Positions 25,416 through 34,595 of a DNA stretch of 64,000 nt are shown in pieces. The DNA is from Bradyrhizobium arachidis (GTDB lineage Bacteria > Pseudomonadota > Alphaproteobacteria > Rhizobiales > Xanthobacteraceae), in assembly GCF_024758505.1 (NCBI RefSeq), contig NZ_CP077970.1:6572001-6636000 (forward strand), given 5' to 3'. How positions within the stretch are numbered: position 1 is the stretch's first letter; every line of letters begins with the position of its first letter. Position numbers and translations under genes: made by a program. The notes under the pieces were generated by a model. The model did not search any database and had not been told where the DNA came from. It worked only from the letters and a program-made list of their open reading frames with translations.

Positions 25416-27779
25416 TCACACCGCCATCTTGCGATGCAGGACCGGCGCGCCCGTGGTGAGGCTTTCGGCCGCATCGATGATGGCGTTGGCATCTAAGCCA
25501 TGGTGGCGGTAAAGGTCGCCAATCGTGCCGGTCTGGCCGAACTGCTCGACGCCGAGCGCCTCGACGCGATGACCGCGGACGCTGCCGAGCCAGCCGAGCG
25601 TGGCCGGATGGCCGTCGATCACCGTCACGATTCCGCAGTCACGGGTAAGCGGCGCCAGGAGCTTCTCGATATGGCTGAGATGCTGCACGCCACGACGGTC
25701 GCGCCGCAATTTCCGTGCGGCGGTCCATCCCGCATGCAGGCGGTCCGCCGAGGTGACCGCGAGCAGGCCGACGTCACGCCGGCTCTCGCCGATGAAGCCG
25801 GTCGCCTCGATCGCTTCGGGCGCCAATGCGCCGGTATAGGCGATCACGACTTCCGCATTGGGACCCGGCTCGCGCAGCCAATAGGCGCCGTCGGTGATTC
25901 CCTTTGCGAGCTCCGGTGTCATGATCCGCTGCACCTGGTCGATACTGCGCGTCGACAGCCGCAAATAGACCGAACCGCCCTCGCCCGCCTCGCGCTGCAT
26001 GTGGTCAAAACCCCATCCCATGATCGTGGCGAGCTCGTCGACGAAGGCCGGTTCGAACGAGGCAAGCCCGTCCTGCGCCATGCCGATCAGCGGCGTCGCG
26101 ATCGACTGATGTGCGCCACCCTCGGGCGCAAGTGTGATCCCGGAGGGCGTTGCCGCCACCATGAAGCGGGCGTCCTGGTAGCAGGCGTAGTTGAGGGCAT
26201 CGAGGCCGCGCTCGATGAAGGGATCGTAGAGCGTGCCGACCGGCAAGAGCCGCTCGCCATTGATCTGATGCGACAGGCCGAGCGCCGACAGCATGATGAA
26301 CAGGTTCATCTCGGCGATGCCGAGCTCGAGATGCTGGCCTCTTGGCGAGGCGTCCCAGTTGAAAGTCGAGGGAATTTTCTCACTGCGGAATAAGTCCGCC
26401 TTCTCGGCGCGCGCGAACAGGCCGCGGCGGTTCACCCACGGCCCGAGATTGGTCGAGACCGTGACGTCGGGCGACGTGGTGACGATGCGCTTGGCGAGCT
26501 CGCGCTCGCTGCGGGCGATCTCGTTGAGCACGAGGCCAAAGCCCTGCTGGGTCGACATCTGCGGCGACGGCTTGAAGGTGAGCTGCGACGGCACATCGAC
26601 GACGGGCGCGCAGAGGCGACGACCATCCTGGTTGAAGGGTACGCGGGCGAGGAAGGCTTCGAGCTCGGCCGCATCCTGCTCGAGCCCTTCGAACTTATCC
26701 CATTCATACCCAGGACGGATGTTCTGGCTCTCGCGATATTTGTCCATCTGCGCGACCGTCATCAGGCCGGCATGATTGTCCTTGTGGCCCTGGAACGGCA
26801 GGCCGACACCCTTGATGGTGTAGGCGATAAAGCAGACCGGACGATCGTGATCGATCGACCCGAACGCCTCCAGCATGCTCGCCATGTCGTGGCCGCCGAG
26901 GTTTGACATCAGCGCCAAGAGCTCGTCGTCGCTGCGGCGGTCGATCAGCTTTGTGATCGGCCCCTGATCGCCGATCTCGTCATGCAGGTGTTTTCGGAAC
27001 GCCGCGCCGCCCTGAAAACACAGCGCGGCGTAGAGCGCGTTCGGGCAATTGTCGATCCAGCGCTTCAGTGCCTCCCCGCCCGGCTCGGCAAAAGCCTCGC
27101 GCATCAGACGGCCGTATTTCACGATGACGACGTCCCAGCCAAAATTGCGGAACATGGTCTCAAATTTTTCCCAGAGCCCTTCGCGCACGACGGCGTCGAG
27201 CGACTGCCGGTTGTAGTCGACGACCCACCAGGTGTTGCGCAGGCCGTGCTTCCATCCCTCGGCGAGCGCCTCAAAGATGTTGCCCTCGTCCATCTCGGCA
27301 TCGCCGACGAGCGCGATCATCCGGCCCTCGCGGCGGTCCTTCATCCAGCCATGCGATTTGACGTAATCCTGCACCAGCGAGGAGAACAGCGTCTGCGCAA
27401 CGCCGAGGCCCACCGAGCCGGTCGAGAAATCGACGTCGTCGACGTCCTTGGTGCGCGAGGGATAGGACTGCGCGCCCTTGAAGCCGCGAAAATTCTCGAG
27501 CTTCTCGCGGGTCTGGCGGCCGAACAGATACTGGATGGCGTGGAACACCGGGCTCGCATGCGGCTTCACCGCGACGCGGTCCTCAGGCCGCAGCACATGG
27601 AAATACAGCGCCGACATGATGGTCGCCAGCGAAGCGGACGAGGCCTGGTGGCCGCCGACTTTCAGGCCGTCCTTATTCGGGCGGATGTGGTTGGCGTGGT
27701 GGATGGTCCAGGACGACAGCCACAAAGCTTTGCGGCTGAGCGCGGACAGCGTTTCGAGGCGGGCGGGATCGACGGGCAT
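25416..27779 (-). CDS. Homodimeric E1-type 2-oxoacid dehydrogenase / transketolase-family enzyme (AceE/MdeB-like)
   Basis: 787 residues. The thiamine-diphosphate motif is GDAEMDEGNIFEALAEG ending in VVDYNRQSLD near residues 160-195. GHQASSASLATIMSALYFH and KGAQSYPSRTKDVDDVDF match the homodimeric PDH E1 (AceE) branch, though this protein is about 100 residues shorter than AceE and databases often call such proteins transketolase. A divergent Lrp/AsnC gene 133 bases away recalls the mdeR-mdeB pair of Pseudomonas (2-oxobutyrate dehydrogenase). I infer a 2-oxoacid dehydrogenase role. No E2 or E3 gene is nearby. Confidence 0.75.
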   Translation of the reverse strand: MPVDPARLETLSALSRKALWLSSWTIHHANHIRPNKDGLKVGGHQASSASLATIMSALYFHVLRPEDRVAVKPHASPVFHAIQYLFGRQTREKLENFRGFKGAQSYPSRTKDVDDVDFSTGSVGLGVAQTLFSSLVQDYVKSHGWMKDRREGRMIALVGDAEMDEGNIFEALAEGWKHGLRNTWWVVDYNRQSLDAVVREGLWEKFETMFRNFGWDVVIVKYGRLMREAFAEPGGEALKRWIDNCPNALYAALCFQGGAAFRKHLHDEIGDQGPITKLIDRRSDDELLALMSNLGGHDMASMLEAFGSIDHDRPVCFIAYTIKGVGLPFQGHKDNHAGLMTVAQMDKYRESQNIRPGYEWDKFEGLEQDAAELEAFLARVPFNQDGRRLCAPVVDVPSQLTFKPSPQMSTQQGFGLVLNEIARSERELAKRIVTTSPDVTVSTNLGPWVNRRGLFARAEKADLFRSEKIPSTFNWDASPRGQHLELGIAEMNLFIMLSALGLSHQINGERLLPVGTLYDPFIERGLDALNYACYQDARFMVAATPSGITLAPEGGAHQSIATPLIGMAQDGLASFEPAFVDELATIMGWGFDHMQREAGEGGSVYLRLSTRSIDQVQRIMTPELAKGITDGAYWLREPGPNAEVVIAYTGALAPEAIEATGFIGESRRDVGLLAVTSADRLHAGWTAARKLRRDRRGVQHLSHIEKLLAPLTRDCGIVTVIDGHPATLGWLGSVRGHRVEALGVEQFGQTGTIGDLYRHHGLDANAIIDAAESLTTGAPVLHRKMAV

Positions 27780-27863
27780 GGCAATGCTCCGGAGTAGTAT
27801 GTCCGGATCATACCCCTGCGCCCGGCCTGAGAATTCTCAAATTTTCGCGCCATACCCGCCAGG

Positions 27864-27882
27864 ATTGGGATATTTTTCCAAT
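27864..27882. promoter_or_regulatory. Candidate Lrp-type operator
   Basis: ATTGG-GATATTTTT-CCAAT is a symmetric AT-centred repeat in the 133-base divergent spacer, 31 bases before the Lrp start. A second AT-rich palindrome, GAGAATTCTC, lies at about 27829-27838. Lrp proteins favour such AT-centred sites; binding is inferred. Confidence 0.4.
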
Positions 27883-27912
27883 GAATTGCCAACTGACACA
27901 GGTTTCATTCCA

Positions 27913-28374
27913 ATGCCCGAGCTCGATGCCATCGACCGAAAGATCCTCGCTTCTCTCCAGACCGACAGCCGAATGACCATGCAGGAACTCGCCGACAAGG
28001 TCGGGCTCTCGGTCTCGCCCTGCCATCGGCGCGTGAAGCTCCTGGAGGAGCGCGGCGTCATCACGCGCTACATCGCGACCGTCGACCAGAAGGCGCTGGG
28101 ACTGCATGTCAGCGTCTTCATCTCGATCAAGCTGGCGCGGCAGAAGGAAGAGGACCTCAACCGCTTCGCGAAAGCGATCTCGAAATGGGACGAGGTGCTG
28201 GAATGCTATCTGATGACCGGCAACCGCGACTATCTGCTCCGCGTCGTCGCGGCCGACCTGTCGTCCTATGAGGCGTTCCTGAAGAACAAGCTGACGCGGC
28301 TCGACGGCATCGCCTCGATCGAGTCGAGCTTTGCGCTGAGCCAGGTGAAGTATTCGATCGCGCTGCCGGTGTGA
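27913..28374 (+). CDS. Lrp/AsnC family transcriptional regulator
   Basis: 153 residues. The N-terminal helix-turn-helix reads MPELDAIDRKILASLQ followed by LADKVGLSVSPCHRRVKLLEE; the C-terminal RAM effector domain contains ECYLMTGNRDYLLRVVA. Such proteins respond to amino acids and often regulate the divergent gene, here the AceE/MdeB-like E1. The spacer carries AT-centred inverted repeats. If the MdeR analogy holds, the effector would be a sulfur or branched-chain amino acid or its oxoacid. Confidence 0.93.
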   Translation: MPELDAIDRKILASLQTDSRMTMQELADKVGLSVSPCHRRVKLLEERGVITRYIATVDQKALGLHVSVFISIKLARQKEEDLNRFAKAISKWDEVLECYLMTGNRDYLLRVVAADLSSYEAFLKNKLTRLDGIASIESSFALSQVKYSIALPV

Positions 28375-28382
28375 TGTCACCC

Positions 28383-28467
28383 GTCATTGCGAGGAGCGAA
28401 GCGACGAAGCAATCCAGACTATTTCCGCGGATGCATTTCTGGATTGCTTCGCTTCGCTCGCAATGAC
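28383..28467. repeat. REP-like palindrome (GTCATTGCGAGGAGCG family)
   Basis: GTCATTGCGAGGAGCGAAGC at the left is mirrored by GCTTCGCTCGCAATGAC at the right, with CAATCCAGA/TCTGGATTG inside. It separates the convergent Lrp and alcohol dehydrogenase genes. Confidence 0.75.
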
Positions 28468-28472
28468 AGCTA

Positions 28473-29552
28473 CTACTTCCACGGCTGCACGATGATCTTG
28501 GTGTGCGCCTCGGGATTGGCGAGATCGGCGAAGGCTTTGGCTACGCCGTCGATGCCGACGGTGGCGGTCACCATGGCGGCGGCATCGACCTCGCCTTCCG
28601 CAATCAGGCGCAGCGAGTACGCGAACTCTTCGGGCGTGTAGCCGAGCACGTACTGGACGTTGAGCTCCTTCATGATGCCGAGCATCGGCTCGCTCTTGTC
28701 GCTTTCCATGCAGACGCCGACCACGACGATCTTCGCATCGCGCGGAGCGCTCTCGAACACCTGCTGGAGCAGGCCAGGCACGCCGACGCATTCGAAAATC
28801 AGCGCCGGCTTCAGCGCCGGCAGCATGGCCTGGAACGGCGGCCGCGCCGCCTTCTCGGCTTCCGACATCTGCGCATGCTCGGCCCAGGTCGCATAAGGCT
28901 GCGATACTTTGGGGTCGATGACGATATCGGCGCCGAGCTTTGCGGCCAGCGCGCGCCGCGCCGGTGAATAGTCGGCGGCGACGATCGGGTGCAGCCCCTT
29001 GATCCTCAGTGCTGCGATCACGGCAAGGCCTACGGGACCGCAGCCGATGACCAGCGGCACCTCTTTGCCTGACATGTTGGCCTTGGCCACGGCATGAACG
29101 CCGACCGCGAGCGGCTCGGTCAGCGCGGCGTGCTCGGGGGCGAGGCCGTTCGGCACTTCCAGCAGCAGCGGCTCGCTCAGCAGCATCTGCTCGGCATAGC
29201 CGCCGACAAGGTCGTTTGAATAGCCGATGCCCAAAATGCCCTGTGGCGTCAGCAACGCCGGCAGCGAGCAGACATGGGTGCCTGGCTTCAGCTTGCATTC
29301 GGTGCCGGGACCGTAGTCGAGGATCTCGCAGCAGAACTCGTGACCGAACACGACGTCGCGCGAAAGATCCATCGGCGGACGGCCCATCTTTCTCGCCATC
29401 TCGACCATGCGAGGAGCGTGCTGGCGCGCATGGAGATCCGAGCCGCAGATGCCGCAGGCGAGCGTCCTGACCAGCACCTGGCCGGCGCCGGGCTCTGGCT
29501 CCGCAATGCGGTCGACGACAATCTCACCCTTCCTGAAAATCGCGGCGCGCAT
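28473..29552 (-). CDS. Zinc-binding medium-chain alcohol dehydrogenase
   Basis: 359 residues from ATG 29552, backed by a strong GGGGAGGAG site. The catalytic-zinc motifs are CGICGSDLH (C33, C36) and GHEFCCEI (H71, E72). The NAD fold shows VIGCGPVGLAVIAALR. The usual four-cysteine structural-zinc lobe is absent: after C95 the loop reads SLPALLTPQGILGIG. A member of the MDR superfamily that oxidises an alcohol or polyol; substrate unknown. It follows the EamA gene by 61 bases on the same strand. Confidence 0.88.
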   Translation of the reverse strand: MRAAIFRKGEIVVDRIAEPEPGAGQVLVRTLACGICGSDLHARQHAPRMVEMARKMGRPPMDLSRDVVFGHEFCCEILDYGPGTECKLKPGTHVCSLPALLTPQGILGIGYSNDLVGGYAEQMLLSEPLLLEVPNGLAPEHAALTEPLAVGVHAVAKANMSGKEVPLVIGCGPVGLAVIAALRIKGLHPIVAADYSPARRALAAKLGADIVIDPKVSQPYATWAEHAQMSEAEKAARPPFQAMLPALKPALIFECVGVPGLLQQVFESAPRDAKIVVVGVCMESDKSEPMLGIMKELNVQYVLGYTPEEFAYSLRLIAEGEVDAAAMVTATVGIDGVAKAFADLANPEAHTKIIVQPWK

Positions 29553-29613
29553 CCGGCTCCTCCCCTTTTTGTTGGAGCCGTTGATAGCACAAACCCGGTG
29601 AAGCGATATTGCG

Positions 29614-30549
29614 TCAGGCGTTCGGCGAACGCTCTTCGAGCACCAGGAGCTGGGCGCGGCGGATGCGCTCGCGATGAGCGATGTAAAGGCCGCTCGCGAC
29701 AATGAAGGCGGCACCGATCACGGTCCAGATATCAGGCACTTCACCAAACAGGAAGAAGCCCAGAATGCTGACCCAGAGGAGCTGCGTGTAGGAGAACGGT
29801 GCCAGCACCGAGGCATCGCCGTAGCGATAGGCCAGCACGATGATCCATTGTCCGACGGTCGACGCGACGCCAATGAAGATGCCGAGCCCGATGGCGCTCC
29901 ACGACGGCGTGACCCAGACGAACGGCACCATGATGGTCAGCAGCGTCACGCCTGTCAGCGCGGAATAAGCCATCGTGGTAAGGACGGCTTCCCGCCCGCT
30001 CATCATGCGCGTCAGGATCAGCGCAGCCGCCCAACAGAAAGCCGAGATGATCGGGAAGAACGCCGCGAGGTGAAACGCGCTCGTGCCCGGCCGCAGGATG
30101 ATCCCCACGCCCATCAAACCGATCGCAGTCGCGATCCAGCGGCGCACGCCAACCTTCTCACTCAGGAACACGATCGACAGCGCAGTGACGAACAGCGGCG
30201 AGACGAAGCCGGTGGCGGAAGCTTCCGCAATGGGGAGGTAGCGCAGTCCAGTGATGAAGAACAGCGAGGAGCCGAGCAGCACCGCGCCGCGCATCAGCTG
30301 AAGGCCGAGCCGCTCGGTGCGCATCGCGTAGAACGGCGAGACCGGCAACATCACGGGCGTGAACATCAGCGCAAACGTCAGGAAGCGGATCCAGGTGATC
30401 TCGATCGACGGCAGCTCGGTCGAGAGATATTTTGCCGTGACGTCCGAGCAGCCGAGGAAGATCGTCGACAGCAGCACCAGCGCAATGCCTTTGAAGGGGT
30501 GATCGACGCGCGCAGGTGCGCGGCGAGCAGCCTGCTTCTTCTCGGGCAT
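29614..30549 (-). CDS. EamA/DMT-superfamily transporter
   Basis: 311 residues from ATG 30549 (MPEKKQAARR); no clear ribosome site distinguishes it from upstream in-frame starts, including a GTG about 17 codons earlier. Ten hydrophobic segments in two five-helix repeats are evident: GIALVLLSTIFLGCSDVT starts the first and AAFFPIISAFCWAAALIL the second. These exporters move metabolites, often amino acids. Nothing in the context identifies the cargo. The 200 bases upstream carry AT-rich DNA but no recognised site. Confidence 0.87.
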   Translation of the reverse strand: MPEKKQAARRAPARVDHPFKGIALVLLSTIFLGCSDVTAKYLSTELPSIEITWIRFLTFALMFTPVMLPVSPFYAMRTERLGLQLMRGAVLLGSSLFFITGLRYLPIAEASATGFVSPLFVTALSIVFLSEKVGVRRWIATAIGLMGVGIILRPGTSAFHLAAFFPIISAFCWAAALILTRMMSGREAVLTTMAYSALTGVTLLTIMVPFVWVTPSWSAIGLGIFIGVASTVGQWIIVLAYRYGDASVLAPFSYTQLLWVSILGFFLFGEVPDIWTVIGAAFIVASGLYIAHRERIRRAQLLVLEERSPNA

Positions 30550-30750
30550 AGGTACGGAGACGCTGTCGAGCCTGAGGGCTGCGGCGGGAGGCGGGGTCAC
30601 GGCTGGAACTCGGGTAGAAAAGTCGAATCGGGTGAGCCCATAAAAAACGACAATTGGGCTCGTTTCGCAACGCCCGAAAACAGGAAGCCGATATGCGCTG
30701 AGGTCCGCGCGCGTCAACCCTCCATTAATATTAATAAAGGCGGTTTTGCA

Positions 30751-31590
30751 CTACAGCATCGGCAGGCCACGCGGCTTCGGACCGCGCGGAAACGCCGCAT
30801 CGAGCGCCGCAATCTCGTCTTTCGTGAGTGTGATGTCGCCAGCGGCCGCATTTTCGGCGGCATGTTCCGCGCTTGAGGCCTTCGGGATCGCGAACACCGT
30901 AGTGGCACGGGTGAGGAAGTGCAGCGCGACCTGTCGCGGTGTCGCACCGTGTGCCTTGGCGATCTGTGCCAGCGCGGCACCGCCCTTGCTGCTAGCAGCG
31001 GGAAAATCGTCGTGACCGAACGGCGAATAGGCGACGACCGCGACGCCGTGCTTCTCGCACCACGGGATCACCGCATGCTCGATCGCGCGCTCCTTCAGAT
31101 GATAGAGCACCTGATTGCAGGCGATCCTGCCTTTGCCCGCGACGTCGAGCATCTCGTCGAGGTCGTCGGCGTCGAAATTGGAGACGCCCCAGGATTTGAT
31201 CTTGCCGGCCTTCACCAGTTCCTCAAACGCCGCCACGGTGTCCTCCAGCGCGTAGGATCCGCGCCAGTGCAAGAGATAGCAATCGAGCCGATCGGTCTTC
31301 AGCCGCTTCAGCGAACGCTCGCAGGCGGCGATGGTGCCGCGGCGCGAGGCGTTGCTCGGCAACACCTTCGAGACGAGGAACACTTCATCGCGGCGGCCGG
31401 CGATGGCGTCGGCAATGACGAGCTCGGCATCGCCATACATCTCGGCGGTGTCGACATGGCTCATGCCGAGATCGAGCCCGCGCTGAAGTGCGGCGATCGC
31501 GCGCTTGCGGTCGGCATGGTCGAGATACCAGGTGCCCTGCCCGATGACGGAAACATTTGCGCCGGTGCGGCCGAAGGGATTTGCTTTCAT
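30751..31590 (-). CDS. Aldo/keto reductase
   Basis: 279 residues with the complete catalytic tetrad: D47 and Y52 in DTAEMYGD, K75 in VSKVLP and H108 in YLLHWRG. The C-terminal NADPH-binding part contains TTVFAIPKAS. It matches the YeaE/DkgA-like subfamily of cytosolic reductases acting on aldehydes or keto sugars. Monocistronic by position. An old lactonase fragment lies immediately upstream on the same strand. Confidence 0.92.
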   Translation of the reverse strand: MKANPFGRTGANVSVIGQGTWYLDHADRKRAIAALQRGLDLGMSHVDTAEMYGDAELVIADAIAGRRDEVFLVSKVLPSNASRRGTIAACERSLKRLKTDRLDCYLLHWRGSYALEDTVAAFEELVKAGKIKSWGVSNFDADDLDEMLDVAGKGRIACNQVLYHLKERAIEHAVIPWCEKHGVAVVAYSPFGHDDFPAASSKGGAALAQIAKAHGATPRQVALHFLTRATTVFAIPKASSAEHAAENAAAGDITLTKDEIAALDAAFPRGPKPRGLPML

Positions 31591-31611
31591 GGTTGATCCA
31601 ACCCGTGACGG

Positions 31612-31737
31612 CTAATTCAGTTCACTGATGTCCGCACCGAGCACGCAATCGGAGCGCACGCCCTTGCAACGGAATCTTTCTGGCATGGCGGAGAAGATCG
31701 TCGTCTCGATCAGACGCGGCGGCGTTTCCAGGTACAT
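31612..31737 (-). pseudogene. Remnant N-terminus of an SMP-30/gluconolactonase gene
   Basis: This open frame encodes 41 residues beginning MYLETPPRLIETTIFS and including MPERFRCKGVRSD. The first 30 residues resemble the N-terminus of SMP-30 family lactonases, in which a KGVRSxW segment precedes the first blade. It then diverges (CVLGADISELN) and stops. No ribosome site is seen. I infer a truncated gene joined to the aldo/keto reductase region. The rest of 31591-31875 holds only a partial REP-like sequence near 31810-31860. Confidence 0.4.
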
Positions 31738-31875
31738 CATGGTTATTATGCTTGTTGGCGACCGACAGCAGCATAGGGGACAATCTTGCGGCCGTCGATT
31801 GGGGGCACGCCAAGCGCCCCACCCTCCGCGTCGTCCTGGCGCAAGCAGGGACGACATCGGGGAGGTGTTTGCGTC

Positions 31876-34581
31876 TTAGCTCGCCGCGCCTGCGAAATTG
31901 GCTTCCTTCGCGGCCGCCACATCCGTCTGCGCAATCAGGCGCTTCAGCTCGGGAATGCACGAGCCGCAATTGGTGCCGGCCTTGAGTTTTGCGCCGATCT
32001 CGGCCGCAGTCTTCGCGCCCGCCGCAATGGTATCGCAGATCGTGGCACGGCCGACGCCAAAACAGGCGCAGACGACCGGGCCGGTCGAGGCTACACCCTC
32101 GGTGGACTTGCCTGACAGCAGCAGGCGGCGCTGCTCGTCGCTGACGACATCGGCGGCGAACATGGACTTGACCACTTCCCAGTCGCCGGCGTCATGCGCG
32201 GGTCCGACGAACAGGCAGGTGTCGATGCGATCGCCCACGAAGGACGCCGCGCGGTAGACGCCGCCGCCAAAATCGCGGTACTCCGCAAAGTCCTCACCGG
32301 CGATCGGGTCGAGCCAGGCCGGCCAGCGCGAGAGATCCGCGTTGTCGGCGAACAAATAGCCGAAGCCGCCGGAGACCGTGACACGGCTCCACCACAGGTG
32401 CGCCGGCAGCGCGAGTTGCTTGCGCGAGAGCACAAAGCCGCGGAACACATATTCGTACGGCGCGATCGACACCGGCGTTGCCTTGGATTCCGGCTGTCCG
32501 GAGAACGGATCGTTGAACGACTGCACCAGGGCGCCGACGCGGCCGTGCGAGGTGTTCATCTCGCTCCAGTGGATCGGCACGAACAGCGTGCCGCGCTGCG
32601 CGCGGTCGCTGACGACGACCTTGAGGATGCACTGGCCGTAATCGGTGGTGACGCGGGCAAAGCTGTCGTCGGTGACGCCGTATTTGCTGGCGTCATCAGG
32701 ATGGATCTCGACGAAAGGTTCCGGCAGGTGCGCACCTAACCGCTGGCTGAGGCCGGTGCGCGTCATGGTGTGCCACTGGTCGCGAATGCGGCCGGTGTTC
32801 AGCCGTAGCGGCCGCGACGCCGTCGTCTCGCTCTTCAGCGCCGGCACCTCTGGCGCAATGAAGCGCCCCTTGCCGTCGGGCGTGAAGAAGCCGCCCTTCG
32901 CAAAGAAGCGGTCGCCAGGGGCCTGCCCCTCGCGCGCCGGCCATTGCAGTGGAACAAGCGCATCATAGGCATCGTCCGAGACGTCCTGCAGGGCGCCGAT
33001 GTCGAAGTCGCGGTTGCCGTCGTTCTCGAAGGCAGAGAGCGCGGCATGCTCGCGAAAGATCTCGGCGGCCGATTTGTAATTGAAGCCGTCGCCGAAACCG
33101 AGCCGCTTGGCGACTTCGCCCATGATCCACCAGTCCGGCCGCGCCTCGCCCGGCGCCGGCAGGAACGAGCGCTGGCGCGAGATGCGGCGCTCGGAATTGG
33201 TCACCGTGCCCGACTTCTCGCCCCAGGCGAGTGCCGGCAACAGCACGTGTACGCCGGCATCGACGGTGTCGTTGGAGAGCACGTTCTCGGAGACCACGAA
33301 CAGCTCGAGCTTCTTCATCGCTTCGCGCACGACATCGGCGTCGGGCAGCGACACCGCCGGGTTGGTGCCCATCACCCACAGCGCCTTGATCTCGCCGCGG
33401 TTGATCGCCTCGAACATCTGTACCGCCTTCAGCCCCTCATGCGTGGCGATGCGCGGCGCCTTCCAGAACCGGCGCACCCGATCGACCTCGGGTGGCGAGA
33501 ACATCATGTGCGCGGCGAGCTGGTTTGCGAGCCCGCCGACTTCACGTCCGCCCATCGCGTTGGGCTGGCCGGTGAGCGAGAACGGCGAAGCCCCGAGCTT
33601 GCCCATGCGTCCCGTGGCGAGGTGGCAGTTGAGGATCGCGTTGACCTTGTCGGTGCCCTGCGCGGACTGGTTGACGCCCTGCGAGTACAGCGTGACCGTC
33701 CGCGCGGTGTCGCGGAACATCTGGAAGAAGGTCGCGACGTCCTGCTCGGAGAGGCCGGTGGCGAGCGCGGTCGCGGTGACGCTGCCGGCGATGCTGCGCG
33801 CACGCGCAAGCGCCGCGTCAAAGCCGGAGGTGTTCTTTTCGATATAGTCCTTGTCCAGCGCGCCGCTGTCGGCGAGGTGAACGAACAAGCCTGAGAAAAG
33901 CGCGGTGTCGGTGCCGGGCTTCACGCCCAGGAACAGGTCGATGTCGCTGGCCGTATCGGTACGGCGCGGATCGATGACGATGATGCGCGCACCGCGCTCC
34001 TCCTTGTTCCTGCGCATGCGCTGGAACAGGATCGGGTGGCACCAGGCGGCGTTCGAGCCGACCAGCACCAGGAGATCGGCCTGGTCGAGATCTTCGTAGC
34101 AGCCCGGCACGGTGTCGGCGCCGAAGGCGCGGCGGTGGCCGGCAACCGAGGACGCCATGCAGAGCCGCGAATTGGTGTCGACATTCGCCGTGCCGATAAA
34201 GCCCTTCATCAGCTTGTTGGCGACGTAATAGTCCTCGGTCAGGAGCTGGCCGGAAAGATAGAACGCGACCGCATCGGCACCGTCGCGTGCCACGATGTGT
34301 TGCATGCGATGGGCGACATGGTCTAGCGCATCGCTCCAGGCAACGCGCTCCAGAGTGCCCTTGCAGCGGATCATCGGATGCAGCAACCGGCCCTCGAGCC
34401 CGACGGTCTCGCCGAGCGCCGAACCCTTGGAGCAGAGCCGGCCGAAATTCGCCGGGTGCTCGGGATCGCCCGCGATCGCCGCGCCGCCGCTGCCGTCGGG
34501 CGTCGCCAGCACGCCGCAGCCGACGCCGCAATAAGGGCAGGTCGTCTTGGTGGTGCGAAGCGTCGGATCGATCGCAGTCAT
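31876..34581 (-). CDS. nasC: Assimilatory nitrate reductase catalytic subunit
   Basis: 901 residues. An N-terminal [4Fe-4S] motif (C15, C18, C22, C50) precedes the molybdopterin-guanine-dinucleotide domains of the NasA/NarB type. The C-terminus adds a BFD-like [2Fe-2S] module: CACFGVGRATICD followed by GTNCGSCIPELK. It has no signal peptide, so it is the cytoplasmic enzyme reducing nitrate to nitrite. It is the last gene of bjgb-narK-flp-nasC, 14 bases after flp, whose flavoprotein is the likely NAD(P)H-linked electron donor. The name follows the Bradyrhizobium convention. Confidence 0.94.
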   Translation of the reverse strand: MTAIDPTLRTTKTTCPYCGVGCGVLATPDGSGGAAIAGDPEHPANFGRLCSKGSALGETVGLEGRLLHPMIRCKGTLERVAWSDALDHVAHRMQHIVARDGADAVAFYLSGQLLTEDYYVANKLMKGFIGTANVDTNSRLCMASSVAGHRRAFGADTVPGCYEDLDQADLLVLVGSNAAWCHPILFQRMRRNKEERGARIIVIDPRRTDTASDIDLFLGVKPGTDTALFSGLFVHLADSGALDKDYIEKNTSGFDAALARARSIAGSVTATALATGLSEQDVATFFQMFRDTARTVTLYSQGVNQSAQGTDKVNAILNCHLATGRMGKLGASPFSLTGQPNAMGGREVGGLANQLAAHMMFSPPEVDRVRRFWKAPRIATHEGLKAVQMFEAINRGEIKALWVMGTNPAVSLPDADVVREAMKKLELFVVSENVLSNDTVDAGVHVLLPALAWGEKSGTVTNSERRISRQRSFLPAPGEARPDWWIMGEVAKRLGFGDGFNYKSAAEIFREHAALSAFENDGNRDFDIGALQDVSDDAYDALVPLQWPAREGQAPGDRFFAKGGFFTPDGKGRFIAPEVPALKSETTASRPLRLNTGRIRDQWHTMTRTGLSQRLGAHLPEPFVEIHPDDASKYGVTDDSFARVTTDYGQCILKVVVSDRAQRGTLFVPIHWSEMNTSHGRVGALVQSFNDPFSGQPESKATPVSIAPYEYVFRGFVLSRKQLALPAHLWWSRVTVSGGFGYLFADNADLSRWPAWLDPIAGEDFAEYRDFGGGVYRAASFVGDRIDTCLFVGPAHDAGDWEVVKSMFAADVVSDEQRRLLLSGKSTEGVASTGPVVCACFGVGRATICDTIAAGAKTAAEIGAKLKAGTNCGSCIPELKRLIAQTDVAAAKEANFAGAAS

Positions 34582-34595
34582 TCAGGCAAGTCCCA

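Noticed and set aside
25416..27779. Calling this gene a classical transketolase (tktA)
   Set aside because: Although thiamine-dependent, the segments around GDAEMDEGN and KGAQSYPSR match homodimeric 2-oxoacid dehydrogenase E1, and the length exceeds transketolase by over 100 residues.
31738..31857. Extended 81-residue small protein upstream of the aldo/keto reductase
   Set aside because: The added 40 residues are Arg/Pro/Cys-rich, lack a ribosome site and overlap REP-like DNA; only the downstream part resembles a protein family.
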